Origin: JACCTU01 sp963848525
GTDB taxonomy: Bacteria > Actinomycetota > Thermoleophilia > Gaiellales > Gaiellaceae
Direction of reading: 5' to 3'
Assembly: GCA_963848525.1 (NCBI GenBank)
Contig: CAWKDZ010000005.1
Location: 620,001-684,000 of the forward strand
DNA length: 64,000 nucleotides
In this document: in pieces, positions 37,260 to 45,774 of the stretch
How the letters are laid out: each line of letters starts with the position of its first letter
How positions within the stretch are numbered: position 1 is the first letter of the stretch
Translations under genes and position numbers: made by a program
Notes under the pieces: generated by a model
Seen by the model: only the letters and a program-made list of their open reading frames with translations
The model's database searches: none
What the model was told of the DNA's origin: nothing

Positions 37260-37739
37260 CTACGACAGCTCCGCGCGGAGCTTGCGGAGCGCCCGGTAGA
37301 TGCGTCCTTCGGCCGTCGTGAGCGGCTCGTCGAGCAGCTTTGCGATCTCCGGCACGGTGAGGTCGGCGCCGAACCGCAGGGCGATCGCCTCGCGCTCCTC
37401 GGCGCTCAGCGTGGCCAGCGCGCGGCCGAGCTCGTCGCGGTGCTCGACGCTCGCCAGCGGGTCGTGGCCGCCCGCCGGATCCCCCGCCCGCTCGAGCGCG
37501 CGCGTCTCCGCGGAGACGCGCCGCGCATGGTCGCGCAGGGCATTGAGGGCGATCGCGTACAGCCACGTCTTCTGCGAGCCGCGCCGGCGGTCGAACCGGC
37601 CTCGCGACCGCAGCGCGCGCTCGAACGCGTCCGCCAGCAGGTCCTCGGCCAGCACACGGTCGCCGGTGCGGTAGGCGAGGAACGAGAACAGGCCGGCCGC
37701 CTCGGCCGCGTACAGGCGCTCGAACTCGTCGTCTCGCAT
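37260..37739 (-). CDS. ECF-family RNA polymerase sigma factor
   Basis: 159 residues: region 2 (FERLYAAEAAGLFSFLAYRT, AEDLLADAFERALRSRGRFD, KTWLYAIALNALRDHARR) and region 4 (LSAEEREAIALRFGADLTVP, EIAKLLDEPLTTAEGRIYRA). It is divergent from the LPFTG protein, separated by 53 bp with two GGAATC copies. No zinc-finger anti-sigma factor is adjacent; the N-terminal 40 cytosolic residues of the LPFTG protein are the only local candidate for that role (speculative). Confidence 0.88.
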   Translation of the reverse strand: MRDDEFERLYAAEAAGLFSFLAYRTGDRVLAEDLLADAFERALRSRGRFDRRRGSQKTWLYAIALNALRDHARRVSAETRALERAGDPAGGHDPLASVEHRDELGRALATLSAEEREAIALRFGADLTVPEIAKLLDEPLTTAEGRIYRALRKLRAELS

Positions 37740-37792
37740 GACCCTAAGGAATCTTCTGTCAGGAATCGGCGGCGAGCTTCGTATAAGGGGTC

Positions 37793-38248
37793 ATGCACGA
37801 GTTCGATGACCTCATCCGGCGCCTCGAGGACAACAGGCCCGAGGCCACCGAGCTCGAGCTCGACCAGATCAAGCAGCGGGTGCGGCGCAGGGCGGCGCGC
37901 CCCGAACGGAGGCAGGACATGAAGTCACGGCTGGCGATTCTTCTGATGCTCGCGTTGGGCATGATGCTCAGCACCGCGGGCGCAGGCCTTGCGGTTCAGG
38001 ATCTGACGAGCGACGACGCGAGCGTCGCGCAGTACGGGAGCGACGAGCAGGAGCCGGAGGACGTCCTCGGCGACGAGGAGAGCTCCGACGACGTGCAGGA
38101 GTCGCGCCAGGTCTCGGCCGGCGCGGACGGCGGCGACGAGCTGCCGTTCACGGGCTTCCTCGCGATCCCGGTGCTCATCGGCGGCGTGGCGCTGCTCAGC
38201 GGCGGCCTGGTGCTGCGGCACCGCACCCGCGCGCCGAACGACGACTGA
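37793..38248 (+). CDS. membrane protein with LPFTG sortase-like sorting signal
   Basis: 151 residues. Residues 1-43 are charged and probably cytosolic (FDDLIRRLEDNRPEATELEL), then a hydrophobic helix (LAILLMLALGMMLSTAGAG), an acidic extracellular part rich in Asp/Glu/Ser (about 70-115), then LPFTG at 117-121, a second hydrophobic helix and RHRTRAPNDD. The C-terminus is a textbook cell-wall sorting signal. If translation starts at Met43 the protein has a conventional signal peptide instead. Divergent from the ECF sigma gene. No sortase is in the window. Confidence 0.75.
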   Translation: MHEFDDLIRRLEDNRPEATELELDQIKQRVRRRAARPERRQDMKSRLAILLMLALGMMLSTAGAGLAVQDLTSDDASVAQYGSDEQEPEDVLGDEESSDDVQESRQVSAGADGGDELPFTGFLAIPVLIGGVALLSGGLVLRHRTRAPNDD

Positions 38249-38257
38249 CCCGCGTGC

Positions 38258-38295
38258 ACGGAGGGTGTGCGGGAAGTGGACCGTGCACCCTCCGT
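38258..38295. terminator. hairpin between the LPFTG gene and the SRP RNA 3' end
   Basis: ACGGAGGGTG (38258-38267) and CACCCTCCGT (38286-38295) are perfect 10-bp arms. The hairpin follows the LPFTG gene stop by 10 bp and overlaps the 3' end of the SRP RNA on the other strand, so it may end transcription from both sides. There is no T-tract. One arm overlaps the closing helix of the SRP RNA. Confidence 0.5.
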
Positions 38296-38550
38296 CGAGG
38301 TCGTCCCCGGGGGCTGACCGCTGTCCGCGAGCTCCGGCCGGGCGATCCCGCTGCGCCTACTGGTGACCGCTTAAGGCTGCTTCCTTCCGGACCTGACCTG
38401 GTTCGCGGGCCTGCATCGCGCGGGACCCGGCCATCGACGCCTGCGAACGGCGCGCTGGCCCAGGGGCGACACCCCTCGGGAGGGGATTCGGCCCCGCTAG
38501 AGCGGATTGCGGGTTCAGGGCTCCGCTACGTCCCCGCCTAGCACGGTCCA
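38277..38550 (-). ncRNA. ffs: SRP RNA, large (Alu-containing) bacterial type
   Basis: Minus strand. The SRP54-binding hairpin is unmistakable: CAGGTCAGGTCCGGAAGGAA followed by GCAGCC (complement at 38374-38403). The 5' domain has the Alu core seen in Bacillus scRNA: GTAGCGGAGCCCTGAACCC, CGCAATCCGCTCTAGCGGGG and CCGAATCCCC. Ends are set by a perfect 10-bp terminal helix, TGGACCGTGC with GCACGGTCCA, giving about 274 nt, close to the 271 nt of B. subtilis. It forms the signal recognition particle with Ffh. Confidence 0.9.
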
Positions 38551-38559
38551 CGCCGAAGT

Positions 38560-40569
38560 CTAGAACGGAAGCGGCGCCTGGCGCGCGGCGCGCCGCCACG
38601 CGGCGGTCCCGCCACTCGACAGCGCGGCTGCGAGATCCCGAGCCCGCGGCTCCCGTGGGTTGAGGCGGCGCGCCGCGGCGATCGCCGAGCGCGGGTCCTG
38701 CCCCGCCAGCGCGCGCGCCACGCTCAGCCCGTAGGCGTACTGCCACGCCTCGGGATCGCGCCGCCGCGCGGCTTCGAACGCCGCGACCGCCAGCGCGGGC
38801 TCGCCCGCGCGCAGGTCGCAGTACCCGATCAGCTCGAATGGCTCGGCGCGCACCGGCAGCGCCTCCGTGCTGTCGAGCGCGATGTCGACCGCGGCGGTGC
38901 AGTCGCCGCGGTCGAACGCCGCTCGTGCGCGCGACAACGCGCCGTCGGACGCGACCACGAGCACCGGCGTCACCGCGAGCAGGAGGCAGCCGAGGCCCGC
39001 GAGAACGCGCGTCAGCCGCGCCGGACCGTCACCGGATGCCGCGGCGTCCGGCGGCCGCGCCCACGCCGTGCCGGCGGCCGCGAACAGCCAGGCGAACAGC
39101 GCCGGCATCTCCCAGTCCCAGTCGATGCCGGCGTGTAGCAGCAGCGCCACGGCGGCAGCGAGCAGCGCCGCGCGCGCGTGCCGCTCAGGGCCCCGGAACC
39201 CTCGTGCGATGCCGGCGAGCAGGCCGGCGAGCAGCAGCACGAGCAGCGCGAGGCCCACCGCACCAAGCTCGGCCGCGGTCTCCAGGTAGAGCGAGTGCCC
39301 GTCGACGACGCGCACGGTCACGGGCCGCTCGCGCTCCCAAACGAGCTGGAACGTGCCCGCTCCGGCTCCGTGCAGCGGCTCGGCACTGACCATGTCGCGC
39401 CCCACGCGCCAGACGTCGAGACGGCCGTTGTTGCCGGCCGCGGAAAGCCGGCGGCGCGTGTCCGTCCCGGGATCGACGATGTTGCCGCGCACGAACGCCC
39501 GGTACTGGTCGCGGACTCGGTCGCCGCCATCGAACGCCACCCACGCCGCGCCCAGCGCGGCGATGGCCAGCGCCGCGGAGGCCAGCGCGGCGGTGACCCG
39601 GGCCCTCCGACCCGGCGCCGGACGCGCGTCGAGGCGCCGCTCCAGCGGCAGGGCGAGCACCCGCAGCAGCGCCGCGCCGCCGGCGGTGACGGCGAGCACG
39701 GCGAGAACCGACCGGCCCTCGTCCGGCCCCGGCGGCTCGAAGTAGGTCACCGTGGCCAGCGCCTCGGCGCCGTACGCGTACACGAGCGCCACCACTGCCG
39801 CTGGACCCGCCGCGAGCAGCGCGATCGGCAGCCGCCGGGGTCGGGCCAGCAAGGCGTAGAGGAGCAGCCCTGCGACCGCGGTCGCGATGCCTCCTCGGGA
39901 CAGGGGGAAGTACCCCGCGACCACGAGGATCGGGATCGCCGCCGTGGCCATGACGCGCACGGCCACCGGCTCGTGCTCCCCGGACGCGGCGTGGATGGCG
40001 AGCACGAAGCCGAGCGCGCACAGCACGCTGAGGGCGTTCCAGTACGTCAGAGGATGTGCGAGCCGCGCCGGCTCGCGCCCCGGAACCGCCTCGAAGACGT
40101 CAGGGAGCAGGCGGGTGGCGAGCGCCGCGAGCGCGACCACGACGATCGCGGCCAGGACCCACCGGAGGACGGCCGCGAGGTCCGACGGCCGCCGCGCGAA
40201 GCAGGCCATGACGGCGAACGCCAGCAGGTACAGCAGCACCCGGTCGAACTCGAACAGCGCGCGCGCGGGAGCGTCGGACCACGCGGCGCTCAGCAGCGAC
40301 CAGCAGGCGAGCAGCGTCGCCAGGGCCGCTACGGCCGCTGCCCCGGCGGACCACCCCTCGAGCGGCCGGTGCGCGACCGTGAGCCGCAGCAGCAACGCGA
40401 GCGCGAGCACCGCGGCGGCGACCGCGACCTGGCCCGGGAAGAAGCCGCCCGAGGCGAACGCGAGGTAACCGGTGAGTGCGCCGGGAACGACGACGTGCCA
40501 GCTCCGCGGGGCGGCCGCGGGCGGCAGGCGCAGGCCGCGGCGTGCGGACGCTTGGCTGGTGCTCGTCAT
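38560..40569 (-). CDS. O-antigen ligase-like membrane protein with TPR-like C-terminus
   Basis: 669 residues from ATG 40569. About ten membrane helices, with the Wzy_C/WaaL region around the loop RGNIVDPGTDTRRRLSAAGN, RLDVWRVGRDMVSAEPLHGA and VDGHSLYLETAAELGAVGLA. The last ~110 residues form a helical-repeat domain (RARAAFDRGDCTAAVDIALD, AVAAFEAARRRDPEAWQY). Likely acts in polymerising or ligating surface polysaccharide. Divergent from the sugar transferase operon across a 275-bp gap. The stop lies 10 bp from the SRP RNA 5' end. Confidence 0.8.
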   Translation of the reverse strand: MTSTSQASARRGLRLPPAAAPRSWHVVVPGALTGYLAFASGGFFPGQVAVAAAVLALALLLRLTVAHRPLEGWSAGAAAVAALATLLACWSLLSAAWSDAPARALFEFDRVLLYLLAFAVMACFARRPSDLAAVLRWVLAAIVVVALAALATRLLPDVFEAVPGREPARLAHPLTYWNALSVLCALGFVLAIHAASGEHEPVAVRVMATAAIPILVVAGYFPLSRGGIATAVAGLLLYALLARPRRLPIALLAAGPAAVVALVYAYGAEALATVTYFEPPGPDEGRSVLAVLAVTAGGAALLRVLALPLERRLDARPAPGRRARVTAALASAALAIAALGAAWVAFDGGDRVRDQYRAFVRGNIVDPGTDTRRRLSAAGNNGRLDVWRVGRDMVSAEPLHGAGAGTFQLVWERERPVTVRVVDGHSLYLETAAELGAVGLALLVLLLAGLLAGIARGFRGPERHARAALLAAAVALLLHAGIDWDWEMPALFAWLFAAAGTAWARPPDAAASGDGPARLTRVLAGLGCLLLAVTPVLVVASDGALSRARAAFDRGDCTAAVDIALDSTEALPVRAEPFELIGYCDLRAGEPALAVAAFEAARRRDPEAWQYAYGLSVARALAGQDPRSAIAAARRLNPREPRARDLAAALSSGGTAAWRRAARQAPLPF

Positions 40570-40844
40570 GGCGGCGGGACGAGCAACAGAAAGAAAGAGT
40601 GAGCTCGGCCCGTTAAAGGAATACTCAGTCTGCGTCGCAAACTCGACGAAGAATCTGCCGAATGGACGCATGTCCAGGTAGAAGCTTCGCGCCCCGACCC
40701 CCACAATGAGTCGCGCGCCGCGACAGGAACGATTCCGGGTCTGCACGGAATGCGGACAAGGCGAGCAGGGAGCAGGAAGGACGGCGGACAGATGGACCTC
40801 GGGACACGGAACACCGGATCGGTGACAGGGAGCGCAGCGGGGCG

Positions 40845-42353
40845 ATGAGCGAGCAGGCGATCACGACGTCAGCCGCCCCGCTGGGGCACGCGGCCGACGC
40901 CTCGCTCGAGCGGCCTTCGGCAGTTGACCTGGCCCGCAACCGGTCGCGCCGCACGACGGCGTGGGCGGCCGGGCGAGGGCTCTCCGACCTGCTGGCGCTC
41001 GCGATTGCGGCCCTGGCCGCGAGCGGCTCGCAATCCGCCCTCGACCCGGGCTGGCACTTGGCGACGGCGGTCGCCACGCTGCTGGCATTTGTCGCAGGCG
41101 GCGCCTACGCCCCGCCACTACGCCTCACCGCCTTCCAGGAGCTGCGCCGCGTCCTCGTGGGCTCGGCGGTCGCCGCGACCTTCATGGGCGCCGCGGTGCT
41201 GCTGCTGACCGACGTCTCCGGCGCGGGCGACGCGATCCTGATCCAGTGGGCCGGCGCGGCAGCACTCGTGTGCACGGCACGCCTCGCCTTGTACGGGGTG
41301 GGACAGCTCCCGTTCGCGCGACCCGAGCGGACGGGACGCACGCTGATCGTCGGCGCCGGTCGCGTCGGGCATCTGACGGCAAAGCGGATGCTCGAGAACC
41401 GAGCGCTCGGCATGGTGCCGGTCGGGTTTCTCGACAAGGAGCCGCTGATCGCTCCGGGCCCGCGCCCGTTCGGGGAGCGTCGTGGCCTGCCGGTGCTGGG
41501 CGCCAGCTGGGATCTCGAGCAGGTCGTGCTCGAGCAGCGCATCGACCACGTCGTGGTCGCGTTCTCGACGGCTCCGCACCACGTCGTGCTCGGGGTCGTA
41601 CGCAGCTGCTGGAGGCTCGGCGTCGACGTGCTCGTCGTGCCGCGCCTCTACGAGGTGGATGGTCGCCGCCAAGAGGTCGAGCACCTGGGTGCGCTCCCGC
41701 TGATCCGCCTTCGCGACGGGGAGGGCGTCGCCTGGCAGCTTGCCGTCAAGTACGCAATCGACCGCGTCCTCGCCGCGCTGGCGCTCGTCGTGATCGCCCC
41801 GCTGTTCGCCGCCATCACCCTGTCCGTGCTCGTCACGATGGGTCGCCCGGTGCTGTTCCGACAGCGGCGCGTGGGTCGTGACGGAATCGAGTTCGAGATG
41901 CTCAAGTTCCGCACCATGAGCGGAACGCCGTGCACGGACGGCGAGGCGGACTCGACCTGGGCGTCGCTGATCGTCGACGGCGGCCCCGTGGCGGTCGAGC
42001 CGGCAACCGACGATCGCCGCACCCCGCTCGGCCGGGTCCTCCGCCGGCTCTCGCTCGACGAGCTTCCCCAGCTCTGGAACGTCGTCTGCGGCGACATGTC
42101 GCTGGTCGGCCCGCGGCCAGAGCGCGTCCACTACGTCAAGCAGTTCGAGGACGCCGTATACCGCTATCCGGAGCGCCACCGGATGAAGTCCGGGCTCACG
42201 GGCTGGGCCCAGATCCACGGCCTGCGCGGGGAGACGTCGCTCGCCGACCGTGTCGAGTGGGACAACCACTACATCGAGAACTGGAGCCCATGGCTCGACC
42301 TCAAGATCCTGTGGCGGACGATGCCGGCGCTGCTGGGCCGAGCGGACCGATGA
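40845..42353 (+). CDS. exopolysaccharide polyprenyl-phosphate sugar-1-phosphate transferase
   Basis: 502 residues. Four N-terminal helices, a CoA-binding-like Rossmann domain (TLIVGAGRVGHLTAKRM), a fifth helix and the catalytic C-terminal domain with FEMLKFRTMSG, SLDELPQLWNVVCGDMSLV, GPRPERVHY and GLTGWAQIHGLRGETSL. These are the WbaP/CpsE (PHPT) hallmarks. It transfers the first sugar-phosphate to undecaprenyl phosphate at the membrane. First gene of a coupled operon (next start overlaps by ATGA). Confidence 0.92.
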   Translation: MSEQAITTSAAPLGHAADASLERPSAVDLARNRSRRTTAWAAGRGLSDLLALAIAALAASGSQSALDPGWHLATAVATLLAFVAGGAYAPPLRLTAFQELRRVLVGSAVAATFMGAAVLLLTDVSGAGDAILIQWAGAAALVCTARLALYGVGQLPFARPERTGRTLIVGAGRVGHLTAKRMLENRALGMVPVGFLDKEPLIAPGPRPFGERRGLPVLGASWDLEQVVLEQRIDHVVVAFSTAPHHVVLGVVRSCWRLGVDVLVVPRLYEVDGRRQEVEHLGALPLIRLRDGEGVAWQLAVKYAIDRVLAALALVVIAPLFAAITLSVLVTMGRPVLFRQRRVGRDGIEFEMLKFRTMSGTPCTDGEADSTWASLIVDGGPVAVEPATDDRRTPLGRVLRRLSLDELPQLWNVVCGDMSLVGPRPERVHYVKQFEDAVYRYPERHRMKSGLTGWAQIHGLRGETSLADRVEWDNHYIENWSPWLDLKILWRTMPALLGRADR

Positions 42354-43075
42354 CCCCGTCGAGCCAGCTCCCGGCCGTGCTCTGGCGGCGCCGGCGGACG
42401 CTGCTCGCGACAGCCGCCGCCACGTTCGCCGCGGCAGCCGCCCTCACGTTCGCGCTGCCTCGCGTGTACACGAGCGAGGCCTACCTGCTCGTCGCGCCCA
42501 CGCGCGCGGTGAACAGCGACTTCGAGGCGACGCAGCTCAACCAGATCCTGACGAAGACCTACTCGCAGCTCCTGCAGGGCCAGACGATCAGCGACACCGT
42601 CGACGAGCGGCTCGGGACCACCGGCTCGGCGGACGCGCTGTCCGTGACCGCAGTGCCGCAAAGCCAGCTGCTTGCGATCAGCGCCGAGGCGTCCAGCGCG
42701 CGGGAGGCCCAGGCGATCGCGGGCACGACCGCGGAGGTGTTCCGGAACCGGGTGCGCACGCTGTCGCTGTCGGCCGGCGAGGGACCGTCGGGCACCGTTT
42801 CGGTGGCCGAGCCGGCCTCGTTGCCGACCGCCCCGACACGACCGAGGCCGCTGCTCTACCTGGCGTTGGGAGCGCTGCTGGCCGCCGTGTTCGGCATCGG
42901 CGCCGCGCTGGTGCGCGAACGGACCGACCGGAGCAACCCCACCGACAGCGCCTCCGATCCGGTCGACGGTCACCACTACGCCTCGCAGGACGTGCGCCGG
43001 CAGGAGCCGCTGCCCGCGGCGCGCGAGCCCGTGCTCGGCCGCGCCGGCGCGGGGGACCCCAGCGACCCGCGTTGA
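42350..43075 (+). CDS. Wzz-like chain-length/capsular polysaccharide co-regulator
   Basis: 241 residues with two membrane helices (LLATAAATFAAAAALTFALP and LLYLALGALLAAVFGIGAAL) flanking a periplasmic-type region containing ILTKTYSQLLQGQTISDTV and ISAEASSAREAQAIAGTTAE, typical of Wzz/PCP proteins. The Pro-rich TAPTRPRP before TM2 is also typical. The tyrosine kinase domain of actinobacterial fusions is absent. It is coupled to both neighbours by ATGA and TTGA overlaps. Confidence 0.82.
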   Translation: MTPSSQLPAVLWRRRRTLLATAAATFAAAAALTFALPRVYTSEAYLLVAPTRAVNSDFEATQLNQILTKTYSQLLQGQTISDTVDERLGTTGSADALSVTAVPQSQLLAISAEASSAREAQAIAGTTAEVFRNRVRTLSLSAGEGPSGTVSVAEPASLPTAPTRPRPLLYLALGALLAAVFGIGAALVRERTDRSNPTDSASDPVDGHHYASQDVRRQEPLPAAREPVLGRAGAGDPSDPR

Positions 43076-44424
43076 TCTCCGCGACTCAGCGTCCCGCCCT
43101 CGCGCGCCTGGCTCCGACGCCGGCGGCGCTCGTGGTGTCCGGCGGCCTGGCCGGCGCGGCGCTGACGGCGATCGCGTGGGCCACGAGCCCGCTCATCGTC
43201 GTCGGCCTCCTCACCGCCGCCGTCGTCGTCACGCTGACGCTCCAGCGGCCCGAGATCGGCGTCGCTGCCGCGTTCGTCCTCGTGCCGCTCTCCAACCTCG
43301 GCCTGACCGGCGACCCGCCGTGGCTGCTGACGTCCGTATGGGCGCTCGCGCTGCTTCTGCTCGGCCTCTGGCGGCATCCGCACGACCGGCCACCACCGCT
43401 GATCCTGGCCGTCGTGGCCAGCGTGCTCGCCGCTCTGGTGACATTCGTCACCGGCGGCGGGACGCCGGACGGCTATCCCGAGGTGCGCGCCAGCGTCGTC
43501 GGCTTCCTCTACTTCGCCGCCGTGGCCCTGCTCATCCGCACGCGCCGGCAGGTCGAGTGGGCGCTCGGGGGCGTCGTCTGCGTGGTGCTGCTCGTCGGCC
43601 TCGTGGCGCTCGAGGAGCGCTTCGGCGGGGCGCCGATCACGACGGGGTTCTTCACCCCCGACGGAGAGCTGGTCGGCCGGGTCGCGGCAGGCTTCGGACA
43701 CCCCAATCAGCTCGGCGGGTTCCTCGTGCTCCTGCTGCCGTTCACCGTCGCCTCGGTCCTGCTCAGCCCGCGTCTGCGCTTCCTCGCCGTGCCCGCGGTC
43801 GCGCTCGGGGCCTACGCGGTGTACGCCTCGTTCTCGCGCAGCGCGCTGATCGCCCTGGTGGCGGTACCGCTCGCGTTCTTGAGGCCGCGGCTGGCGCTGC
43901 TCGTGACGCTGCTGGGCATGCTGGCGGTGCTCGCCGCGCCCGGCCTCGTCCGCGAGCGGTTCGCCACGCTCACCGAATCGGGATCGGAGGTCGCCACACG
44001 CGTCGACTTCTGGAGGACGGCGGCGCACATCTGGGAGGAGCGGCCGCTGCTCGGCGCCGGGCTCGGCCGGTTCCCGGATGCGTACTCCGCAGCCCGTGAC
44101 CCGGGCCGCGCGTTCCTGCCGAACACGCTCGGGGAGCCGCCGCCGCACGCCCACAACCTGTTCCTGCACGCGCTGTCGACACAGGGCCTGCTCGGCTTCT
44201 TGGCACTGCTGGCCGTGCTCGCATCCGCGCTGGCCGCGGCGCTGCGGCTGCGCCGGAGACCGGATCGCGAGCACGCGATCCTCGGCAGCGCGTTCCTGGG
44301 CGGAATCGCGGCCCTGCTGATCCACAACCAGTTCGACGTCACGCTGCTCGAGGGCACCGGCATGTACTTCTGGGCGCTGCTCGGCCTGCTCGCTGCCTGC
44401 ACGGCGCACCTCACCGAGAGCTGA
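43072..44424 (+). CDS. O-antigen ligase/polymerase family membrane protein
   Basis: 450 residues from TTG 43072, with about eleven helices. The Wzy_C region holds AAGFGHPNQLGGFLVLLLPF, SEVATRVDFWRTAAHIWEER, LLGAGLGRFPDAYSAARDP and PPPHAHNLFLHALSTQGLLG, the classic loop with an HN pair. It likely polymerises the repeat unit. It shares this function with the protein at 38560-40569, so the cluster has two Wzy/WaaL-like enzymes. Confidence 0.85.
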   Translation: MISATQRPALARLAPTPAALVVSGGLAGAALTAIAWATSPLIVVGLLTAAVVVTLTLQRPEIGVAAAFVLVPLSNLGLTGDPPWLLTSVWALALLLLGLWRHPHDRPPPLILAVVASVLAALVTFVTGGGTPDGYPEVRASVVGFLYFAAVALLIRTRRQVEWALGGVVCVVLLVGLVALEERFGGAPITTGFFTPDGELVGRVAAGFGHPNQLGGFLVLLLPFTVASVLLSPRLRFLAVPAVALGAYAVYASFSRSALIALVAVPLAFLRPRLALLVTLLGMLAVLAAPGLVRERFATLTESGSEVATRVDFWRTAAHIWEERPLLGAGLGRFPDAYSAARDPGRAFLPNTLGEPPPHAHNLFLHALSTQGLLGFLALLAVLASALAAALRLRRRPDREHAILGSAFLGGIAALLIHNQFDVTLLEGTGMYFWALLGLLAACTAHLTES

Positions 44425-44425
44425 C

Positions 44426-45581
44426 GTGCGGCGCCCGCTGCTGTTCTACGCCGACTGGCCGCTCGATTACCACAACCAGGAGGCGGCGCACAAGGCGCGC
44501 GCCTTCGCGGCCGCGGGCTACGACACCGTCTACGTCACCGGTGCGGGCATTCGCAACCCGCGACCGGCGTCGCTGCGAAAGGCCGCCGACCGGCTGCGCC
44601 GCAAGCTGCAAGACGAGGTGCAGGACCGCGACGGTCGCGGCGACGGCGTGAGGACGGCCACCCTGCTGGTCGCGCCGCCGCGGCAGCTCCCGCCGGTGCG
44701 CCGCGCCAACGCCGCCTGGGCTCGGCGGCAGCTCCGCGCCGCGCTGGGAGGGCCGGGCGGCGTCGCGTGGATCCGCATCCCGTCCCCGGAGCTCGTCGAC
44801 GTGCTCGACGATCTCGCGCCCGCGGCGGTCGTCTACGAGTGCCTCGACGCCTACCACCACACCCCCGGGATGACCGGCCGGTGGGCGCGGCGGTTCGACG
44901 CCGCGGAGCGGGCGCTCGTCGCCCGTGCGGATGCCGTCGTGGTCCCGGGCGAGCACCTCGCGGACCGCTTCCGCGCCTGGGGCGCGCAGCCGATCGTCCT
45001 CCCCCACGGGGTCGATCTGTCGCGCTTCCCGCTCGCCGACCCTGCGACCCCGTCCCGCGGAGCCGGTGCTCGGCTTCGTGGGCACGCTCGACTTCCGGCT
45101 CGACGTCCCGCTCATCCGCCATCTCGCCGAACGGCGCCCCGCGTGGCGCGTGCGGCTCGTCGGCCCCGTCCACGACGGCTTCGATCCGCGAGAGATCGCC
45201 GACCTCGCCAACGTCACGGTCGAGCCGGCGGTGCCGTATGCGCAGGTCGGCGCGCTGCTCGCGACGTTCGACGTCTGCCTGATGCCGTACGCCGACACCC
45301 ACGTCTTCCATGCGATGACGCCGGTGAAGGCGACCGAGGTGATGGCGGTCGGAAAGCCCGCCGTCGTGCGCCGGTCGCGCGCGCTAGAGCCGGACGGCGA
45401 CCTCCTGTACTTCGCGAGCGGGCCCGACGAGTTCGTCGAGCAGGCGGAGCGCGCGCTCGCGGAGGACGGCCCGGAGCGGGCGGCGGCGCGCCGGCGGCGC
45501 GCGGAGCAGCACGAGCTGGGCGCCCGGATGGACCGGTATGCGGCCGTGCCGGCCAGCCTCGGCGCGCCGCCCACCGCCTGA
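44426..45581 (+). CDS. glycosyltransferase (GT4-like), frameshifted
   Basis: Two frames give 384 residues. N-terminal half: RRPLLFYADWPLDYHNQEAA to ADAVVVPGEHLADRFRAWG and VLPHGVDLSRFP; C-terminal half after about 45053: EPVLGFVGTLDFRLDVPLIR, RLVGPVHDGFDP, DVCLMPYADTHVFHAMTPVK (E-x7-E-like region at TEVMAVGKP). One extra base lies in gaccccgTcccgcg. Layout fits TagF/GT4-like enzymes using a nucleotide sugar. GTG start one base after the previous stop. Confidence 0.75.
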
Positions 45582-45650
45582 CGCCGGCGCAGCCGGCACT
45601 TCAGTTCGCGTCGCGACGCGCCGATACGACGGGCAGAACCCGTCAAGCAC

Positions 45651-45729
45651 CGGTTCCCGAACGGGCAAATCCGCCGTGAGGCGGAGACGCAAAGCCACGG
45701 GGCTTCCGCGGAAGTCAGCCGGGTCACCG
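45651..45729 (+). promoter_or_regulatory. c-di-GMP-I (GEMM-I) riboswitch
   Basis: All aptamer landmarks are present in order: CGGT closing strand, GGGCAAA, a stem TCCGCC/GGCGGA capped by a GTGA tetraloop, the invariant GACGCAAAGCCACGGGGCT joining/receptor region, a second stem, GTCAGCCGGGT and the closing ACCG. It lies 46 bp upstream of the GTG of a secreted glycoside hydrolase. An alternative pairing, GGAAGTCAG (45710-45718) with CTGACTTCC (45765-45773), would join the aptamer's second stem to the bases right before the start codon. This is a plausible expression platform acting on translation or RNA stability. Confidence 0.93.
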
Positions 45730-45774
45730 AAGGAACGTCGCCAGGGAAGGCCGGTCGAACCCACCTGACTTCCC

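Noticed and set aside
37748..37785. ECF promoter with GGAATC and CGTATA
   Set aside because: Spacing between the elements (12 or 26 bp) does not match the usual 16-17 bp, so it is not annotated as a promoter.
38254..38541. 95-codon frame on the plus strand
   Set aside because: Lies antisense to the SRP RNA and contains no protein-like features.
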